NCBI GenBank assembly: GCA_022497155.1 | Contig: MU385733.1 | Span: 372,001 to 436,000, forward strand | Length of the DNA: 64,000 nucleotides | Direction: 5' to 3' | DNA from: Whalleya microplaca | Taxonomy: Eukaryota; Ascomycota; Sordariomycetes; Xylariales; Xylariaceae | In this document: piece after piece, positions 58,301 to 64,000 of the stretch | Layout of the letters: each line of letters starts with the position of its first letter | Numbering within the stretch: position 1 is the first letter of the stretch | The notes under the pieces: generated by a model | The model's database searches: none | What the model was told of the DNA's origin: nothing | The model's input: only the letters and a program-made list of their open reading frames with translations | Made by a program: the position numbers and the translations under genes

Positions 58301-59067
58301 AATGATGGAGAAGGAGGAGTGCAAGAGGGGTAGTGCTACTAGCAGGAATTGGAGAAGCGGACGTGGGGCTGACTAACAGGTGCCCCGTGTGTACCCGCAA
58401 TGACGATAATTCATATATGTAATTCCATCGTAATATTTTACTAGCCGATTTCGCGATACTGTACTATTACTACGTAGTAAGGTTTCTTAGCGCCTATATT
58501 TTAGACACCGAGTAACTTCTGGAAGATTAGACCCATCCCCGCCCATTCATTTATCACCGATTTTTCCTCCCCTTTTCATCCGTAAATATTCTACAACCCC
58601 CCGGCATCTGTCGTGTTACTACGCCACAAAGTCCCTGATAGATCGATTGTGACCTCAAAAAAATATCCGTCGAATATGTAACGTATATCTGCTTCACGCA
58701 AGAAGCTTTTTCAGATGCCGTCCTGCGTCCCAATGGTCACCGAATTTTCCCGCTAATCCCGTCTGAATCGAGCGCTTTGCAGCTACCGCATTTTGCAATG
58801 ATCAAATCCTCATAGGTAGGACGGATTGCAGGGATTATAGATCCACTTAGTTCAAGTTTTAGCACGCGTCGGATCCCTGACAGGGAACTGATGAGGAACC
58901 TCAAGAATCTAGACGTAACAAGACCAACAGCAACCTCAGACCCTGCGCTATCCCGGTACTCACCGCGACATTTTTGCATGAGTTTACCTATTTAAGTGAC
59001 ATTGCACCTGCGTCCTACATCCTTGCAACATTGTCTTGTTTGATGAACGGTCCTATGTCGGTTCCCT
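55363..59067. other. Gene-poor region left of the transposon relic
   Basis: No supported gene. AT-rich with short frames on both strands lacking domains. A promoter-like patch at 56580-56640 carries three CGGAA units (two as TCGTCGGAA), and a TATAAAT at 56781, but no gene follows. Confidence 0.4.
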
Positions 59068-59100
59068 GGCAGGTGGAGTCAGCAAAAAGCCGCACAGCCA
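59068..59100. repeat. Left terminal inverted repeat of the mariner relic
   Basis: 33 bases identical to the reverse complement of 60581-60613; GC-rich, unlike the interior. Confidence 0.9.
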
Positions 59101-59281
59101 ATTCAACCCTTATATATAGTAATTTCGCTTAGTTTCAAGAAGCCGTAATTACGTTATAACGTCAGCAGTTATTGAATTGAAAATTTCAGTAATTGATTTC
59201 AGATGGTTATTTTATATGCATCTGAATTTTCTAGGTCCAATTGCGTTATTTCGTACTACAATTGCGCTGTAATACTTAATA

Positions 59282-60502
59282 ATGGATTTCTTATACTATA
59301 ATACCTCTACCCGCGCAAAAGTGCGTGGAATTGTTTAAATAAATAAAGAAAAAAAACTCGGCATAACTAATAAAGAGATTTTTAAATTTTGCGGCGTTTC
59401 AGATAGGTCCGGTTACGAAATATTTAAAAATCGGCGCGTTAACGCGATCCCCCTAAATCTAAAAAATCAAGCTACCCCACATTATTTAGATCCTAACTCG
59501 CGGACTATTTATAACGACTACCGAGTTACCGATAAACGCGGAATTAAGCGTAAATTTATTAATTATAATAAAAAGCTTATTAAGTATTACTTTTAGTAAA
59601 ATTTATAAAATACGTGTCGCAATAAATAGCATTAAGTAGTTAATAAGTTAGGGGTTAATAAAAAACTTTCCATTAATACTATTAAATACTATATAAAGCT
59701 ATATTCTCTCTATTTTGAAGCAGAAAAAATGGAATTAGATGCCTTAACTGCTCGAGCTCGAGTCGATTGTACTAAACACGAAATTTAGGGGGGATAGTTT
59801 AATAATAAGGTAATACGGCGGAATTATTTCTTTATTAACGAGATTTATTTCGGCTATTAATTATTATACCGCGGCCGCGTAATCCGCAAGCTAGCTAAAA
59901 AAGACGCCTAATAAAATGTAAATTTTTAGAAAAGATTAAAAAAATAACGCTAACAAAAAGCTAAAAACCGTAAGGCACGCGGAAAGCAGCTATTAATTCA
60001 CGCTATTAAAATTGTAGGCTATAATTATAAGAGCCCCTTTTTTTTTTACAAAATTCCTGGCAACGTTATAGGGAAAATAACTTTATAGATATATATTTAG
60101 CTACTTAAGCCTTTTCTAAAGCATTTTAAAAATTATTATGGCTATCGGGACTTTATTTTATAGGAAAATAGTAACTTAAGCTACGGATTTACTAAAAATA
60201 ACGTGGCTTATAAATAGAAAAAGCGGAATAGCTATAAATTTATTCGCAACGTTTACAATTTACCTAAAACCAACTAGATCGAAAGCTCTGTCAAACGCCT
60301 TAAGTCTTATATTTGTAAATATTTTTTTAATAGAGAGGCATAACTAAAGGAATTAGTTTAGGAATTATAGAATGGGCTAAATCAAGAGAAAATTAATAAC
60401 GATCTTAATTTTATGCCTTAACGTTAGCGGGATATTCTTAACGCTAACGGATAACGTATTAATTACTAAATTAGAGCTAATCTGAAATTTTCAATTAAAT
60501 AA
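59282..60502 (+). pseudogene. Transposase pseudogene, mariner-class, RIP-mutated
   Basis: A frame of 406 codons from ATG 59282 to TAA 60500-60502 keeps register end to end but holds about 25 premature stops, all TAA or TAG and none TGA. Family sequence is still readable: TRAKVRGIV near the start, NKEIFKFCGVSDRSGYEI (helix-turn-helix), INEIYFGY where the first catalytic Asp would be (now Asn), NYKSPFFFYKIPGN, and SYICKYFFNREA near the end. Stops fall where Gln and Trp codons are expected. No indels are needed. This is what RIP does: many C-to-T/G-to-A changes without frame loss. The product cannot be functional. Confidence 0.85.
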
Positions 60503-60580
60503 CTGTAATGGCTAATTTATAATGAATTATTAAATAGAGGGTGTTGCTGTTGATGGACCTTAGAAATCTGTGGCTTTTGG

Positions 60581-60613
60581 TGGCTGTGCGGCTTTTTGCT
60601 GACTCCACCTGCC
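60581..60613. repeat. Right terminal inverted repeat of the mariner relic
   Basis: 33 bases identical to the reverse complement of 59068-59100. The ~40 bases just inside this end (60541-60580) also look less AT-biased than the transposase frame. Confidence 0.9.
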
Positions 60614-62024
60614 TGGAGCATCCTCTCGGTGGGACGGAGGAAAGACCGGAGAGAAGTATATACCCATTTTCCCATGACGTGTCGGCAGTCTGTGTCACTT
60701 TGACTTGGGATCCTTTTTCAAACTCCGATAAAGGCGATCTTCTCTTTATGTATCCAATATACTCGAAGATGAGACCTCTATTATCCTGGATATTGTAGAC
60801 TCGTCCTGAGCATGAAGCGCAAAGTACTACCCACCGCCATGTCTATTCTCATCATGATTCACCTAGGACAGCGCGGATTGGGCTTACATTGTCCTCGTGG
60901 CCCTTGTCCATCTGACGTCGATAGTTCGTGGCGCTCGTATGTAAGTGCGCTGCATAGGTAGGGGGAGGCTCTCCCGCCACATTGTTGACTCGAGATCGTG
61001 ACTGGCTAAGCCTCCTTAACACCAAGACTAAACAACGTGGTGTGAAGCTGAAGAGAACCGTTGAAACGGTACTAGTGCACCTTGATGATTGGCTACTCCA
61101 CAGATCCAAGCCTGAGTGGTGCTGTACGCCAATGCTTGCCAATGCGAAGCTGGGCGTGGAGCCTCCATCATCAAGTTCCTGCTAACTTAGTAGAGGGCTA
61201 AGGTTGGGGTTGTATTTAGTACGGAAAAGAGTCGGAAAGGAGTATAACGCCTCGGACTCATGACGGGGTTCATGGCGACAATCGGCCACCGCTGTGAGCA
61301 ACTGCTTGTCTCCTCGCCTCAGACATATGATCTCACTGGTTAAACCTCTTGCTGTTTGAGAGGTTCGTTTAAATATCGTCTCCCCTATTCCTCTAAAGTG
61401 TGGGCATGTGAGAAGCCCTGGTTTAACCATTCCGGTGTCATCAAGGTTGCCAAGGATAAAGACACGATCATATATTATGGGGACGAAAGCCTAGGTAGGT
61501 TTTCACAAGAATTGCATGCAAGCGCAACAGGCAGTTATTAGTAGGCCCAGAAATACTATCCTAATAGCCCCATCAGGAATCTGGGTGGACCGGCACCTTT
61601 GCCTAGAGTGGTAACTATTTGTGGTCGCGTGGGCATGGCGATGAAATATAATATCCCATACCTCCCCCCACCAGATACCCACCTCCGCAATTCCGTCCTA
61701 TCCACCAGTTCCTTCGTTGCCGTTCAGACTTTCCCAAAACTTCTCATGCTGTCAAGAATTCGAGAATACTATTACACGCTGTTTGGTGGTGTTGAAGTTA
61801 GAAGCGGGAGAGAAGTTCTCTCACCCATAATACCGTTGCCACTAACACCATCGACTGGAGGCAACTTACACATCATCAAGCACTATTCGAGATTAAGAAG
61901 CTCCTTTTCGAATCCGGACGAGCTTTTATTCCCAAAGAAACATATCTTCTCATCTTTTGCTGTTGGTAGAAGCTCATAAAGCTACGCCTGGCCGGAACCT
62001 CCCCGGCGATAATAGTCTTACAAG
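60614..62024. promoter_or_regulatory. Upstream region of the zinc-cluster regulator
   Basis: No supported gene. The last several hundred bases should contain the promoter and leader of the plus-strand transcription factor. Frames at 60852-61142 (minus) and 61599-61979 (plus) show no domain. Confidence 0.4.
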
Positions 62025-64000
62025 ATGTCACTTGAAGAGGCCACTTCGGCCCGTTCGCCCGAAGCGCAATCTACCAAATCGACGAATGCTGCTACAATGC
62101 AACTTCCCACCCCGAAATCAGATGAGAAGACGAGTCCACCGGATTCTTCTTCACAGTCCAAGAAGCGCTCTGCCTCAACCTCGGAGTCTAATGGTGCAGC
62201 AAAGAAACGGCGAGCAGCCCGTGCATGTGTCAGCTGTCGAGCTCGGAAAGTAAGGTGTGATGTCGTTGAGGGTGCACCTTGTGGCAATTGCAGATGGGAT
62301 AACGTCGAATGCATTGTACAGGAGAGCCGTCGCAGAAAGTAAGTTCAAGCTTCCAATCTCATACACTGCAATGCAATCCCACAAGTATTGCTATCTCATG
62401 ATTTGATCTCCATTGCGTCACCATTGAGACTTGCCTTATTCGGCTGTATATCTTTGATCGATTTGTTTTTGTGCGGCGGAATTTTTTTTATGAGAGTCCA
62501 GACTTACACCCTTGTCACTTTTCGTCCTGCAGGAAGAATCTCCTTGATTCGAATTCGTCAATTGCTCATAATCACACGGGGCCGCAAAGTGCCGAGGCAC
62601 AGCTGAAAGCGAAACCCGCCAATCCCGTCAACATAGCCTCCGCCGCCTCTGCGCCGTTGCGCCGACAAAGCGAGGTATCTCAGGCTTCATCCGCTTGCAA
62701 CGACCCCACTGGCTCAGGAGCGATCCTGGATGGAGGCTTAGAAGGTCACGTCCCTCATCTTTTGTGTAAGTCGGCTAACTTGAAATTGTGTGGACCCCAC
62801 CAATTTTCACATGCGAAAAGCCCCAAGCTGTCAAGCCAGGGTTCAAACGCCCGTGGAACACAACAGAATGCGCCGAAGATCATAGAGGACTAACACGTGC
62901 TTCAGATCAACGGTCACATCTGCGGTCTGACCCTGTATTGCTGTCTACCCTACAAGCCAGTAACAATGGATCGAGGTATCCCAGTATCTGGCCGAATCCA
63001 AACACGAGTCAGAGCTCATCACTGGGCGCCGGGACTGGCGCATTGAGGACGGCCCAATTCCTCAGTTCACTTGAGGAGCCAGATGCATCCTCACATCTGC
63101 CTGCCTTCGTTCGGCCGCTACCCGCCAAGATTGAGCGCGAAGATGTGAATTATCTTCACGTCAAGGGGGCTCTTACGCTACCCAGCCTCAGTCTCCAGAA
63201 TGCGCTATTGAGTTCATACATCGAGTATGTTCATCCGTTCATGCCTCTGCTTGAGTTGCATGACTTCTTGAACATGATAAATTCACGAGATGGGCTGTAC
63301 GGCCAGGTCAGCTTGTTCCTATACCAATCGGTCATGTTTGCAGCGAGTGCCTTCGTCGATGTCAAGCATCTGAAGGAGGCAGGCTATGCCAATAGGAAAG
63401 CTGCTCGAAAAGCGTTCTTTTATAAGACTAGAGTAAGTTTAGAATTGTAAAGTCTACTACACGTGATACTAACAAACACAGTTGCTATACGACTTTGACT
63501 ATGAGAGCGACCGCCTCATTCTCGTGCAAGGACTTCTGCTGATGACTTACTGGTACGAAACGCCAGACGACCAAAAGGACACATGGCACTGGATGGGAGT
63601 GGCGATCTCGCTGGCACATACCATCGGCTTGCATCGGAACCCAGCTCACACTAGCATGCCGCCACGCAAGCAGAAATTGTGGAAGAGGATATGGTGGTCA
63701 TGTTTCATGCGTGATCGCTTGATCGCCCTAGGCATGCGACGGCCGACGCGGATCAAGGACGAGGATTTCGATGTCCCCATGTTGGAAGAGCACGATTTCG
63801 AGGCCGAGCCGCTCGCGGATGAAATTCATGTAGTAGGACCCGAGTGTACCGTGATGCGTGACGTGTCGATGCAGCAGGAACTTGCCTTGATGTGCATTGC
63901 GAAAGCGAAACTCTGTCTCTGCATCAGCCACATGCTTAAGGCGCAGTACTCGGTCCTCATCAGGGATAAGTCGAGACCGGAAAACACAACGAATAGCACG
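62025..64000 (+). CDS. Zn(II)2Cys6 transcription factor, FarA/CTF1-like, 3' end cut by window
   Basis: Exons: 62025-62338, 62533-62765, then from 62840 (or 62828) to 63432, and 63482 to beyond the window; 553-557 residues visible. Introns are 194, 62 or 74, and 49 nt. The zinc cluster is complete: CVSCRARKVRC...CGNCRWDNVEC with Cys68, 71, 78, 86, 89, 96, preceded by a basic AKKRRAARA stretch. The middle-homology 'fungal_trans' domain follows (PLPAKIEREDVNYLHVKGAL, YVHPFMPLLELHDFL, LLMTYWYETPDDQKDTWHW, WKRIWWSCFMRDRLIALGMR). These stretches match FarA of Aspergillus and CTF1 of Fusarium, which switch on fatty-acid beta-oxidation and cutinase genes in response to fatty acids. FarA and FarB types cannot be separated without the C-terminus. 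Two acceptors for intron 2 both keep frame. Confidence 0.88.

Larger units (their letters stand above)
59068..60613. mobile_element. RIP-degraded Tc1/mariner-class DNA transposon
   Basis: The element is 1546 bp, bounded by 33-base perfect inverted repeats (59068-59100 and 60581-60613). The interior is extremely AT-rich and holds one long degenerate transposase frame on the plus strand. The ends read GGCAGGTGGAGTCAGC inward. I see no TA duplication directly outside the repeats (CCT on the left, TGG on the right), so the exact termini or the target-site class remain uncertain. Size and transposase type fit fungal Tc1/mariner (Fot/Tan-like) elements. Confidence 0.82.

Noticed and set aside
1..64000. 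CRISPR arrays, bacterial-type operons, ribosome binding sites or phage genes
   Set aside because: The window is fungal nuclear DNA with spliced genes; no regularly spaced repeats or bacterial features were seen.

Overview
The window is nuclear DNA of a filamentous ascomycete (Pezizomycotina), most likely a Sordariomycete. Genes have short introns of about 45-111 nt with GTRNGY donors and CTRAC-type branch points. The gene set includes a FarA/CTF1-type zinc-cluster regulator, a VIB-1/XprG-type NDT80 factor and a HAM-2/PRO22 STRIPAK subunit. A transposon relic carries the C-to-T damage typical of repeat-induced point mutation (RIP). I rebuilt exon joins by eye from splice signals, reading-frame closure and family resemblance.

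Left part (1-8.3 kb): a secreted FAD-linked oxidase cut by the window edge, a GNAT acetyltransferase, a short-chain dehydrogenase and a CTK1/CDK12-type CTD kinase with a long Arg/Ser-rich N-terminus, all on the minus strand. From 8.3 to 13.9 kb there is a gene-poor stretch holding a 319-bp MITE (terminal inverted repeats of at least 80 bp, TA target duplication).

Middle (14-22 kb): an orphan seven-transmembrane protein, dolichyl-diphosphatase (CAX4) and an RWD-RBR E3 ubiquitin ligase. An 8.7-kb gene-poor region follows (21.9-30.7 kb).

Right-centre (30.7-55.4 kb): a dense housekeeping/regulatory block. It holds the vib-1-type NDT80 factor, a small basic DUF2011-like protein, ham-2 (STRIPAK), NMN adenylyltransferase, a NIF/FCP1-type HAD protein head-to-head with RRP36, COQ8, UTP13 and an orphan membrane protein. 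vib-1 and ham-2 act in post-fusion incompatibility and in hyphal fusion, respectively. RRP36 and UTP13 both serve early pre-rRNA processing in the SSU processome, and their promoters share a TATCGATA motif.

Right end (55.4-64 kb): a gene-poor stretch with a RIP-degraded Tc1/mariner-class element bounded by perfect 33-bp inverted repeats, then the 5' part of a FarA/CTF1-like zinc-cluster activator cut by the window edge.

I found no CRISPR array, no convincing tRNA or rRNA gene, and no clearly new multi-gene system. The best leads are the MITE, the contrast between RIP-destroyed interior and intact ends in the mariner relic, three stop-free introns of length 3n, the enriched TATCGATA motif, and the orphan 7TM protein.
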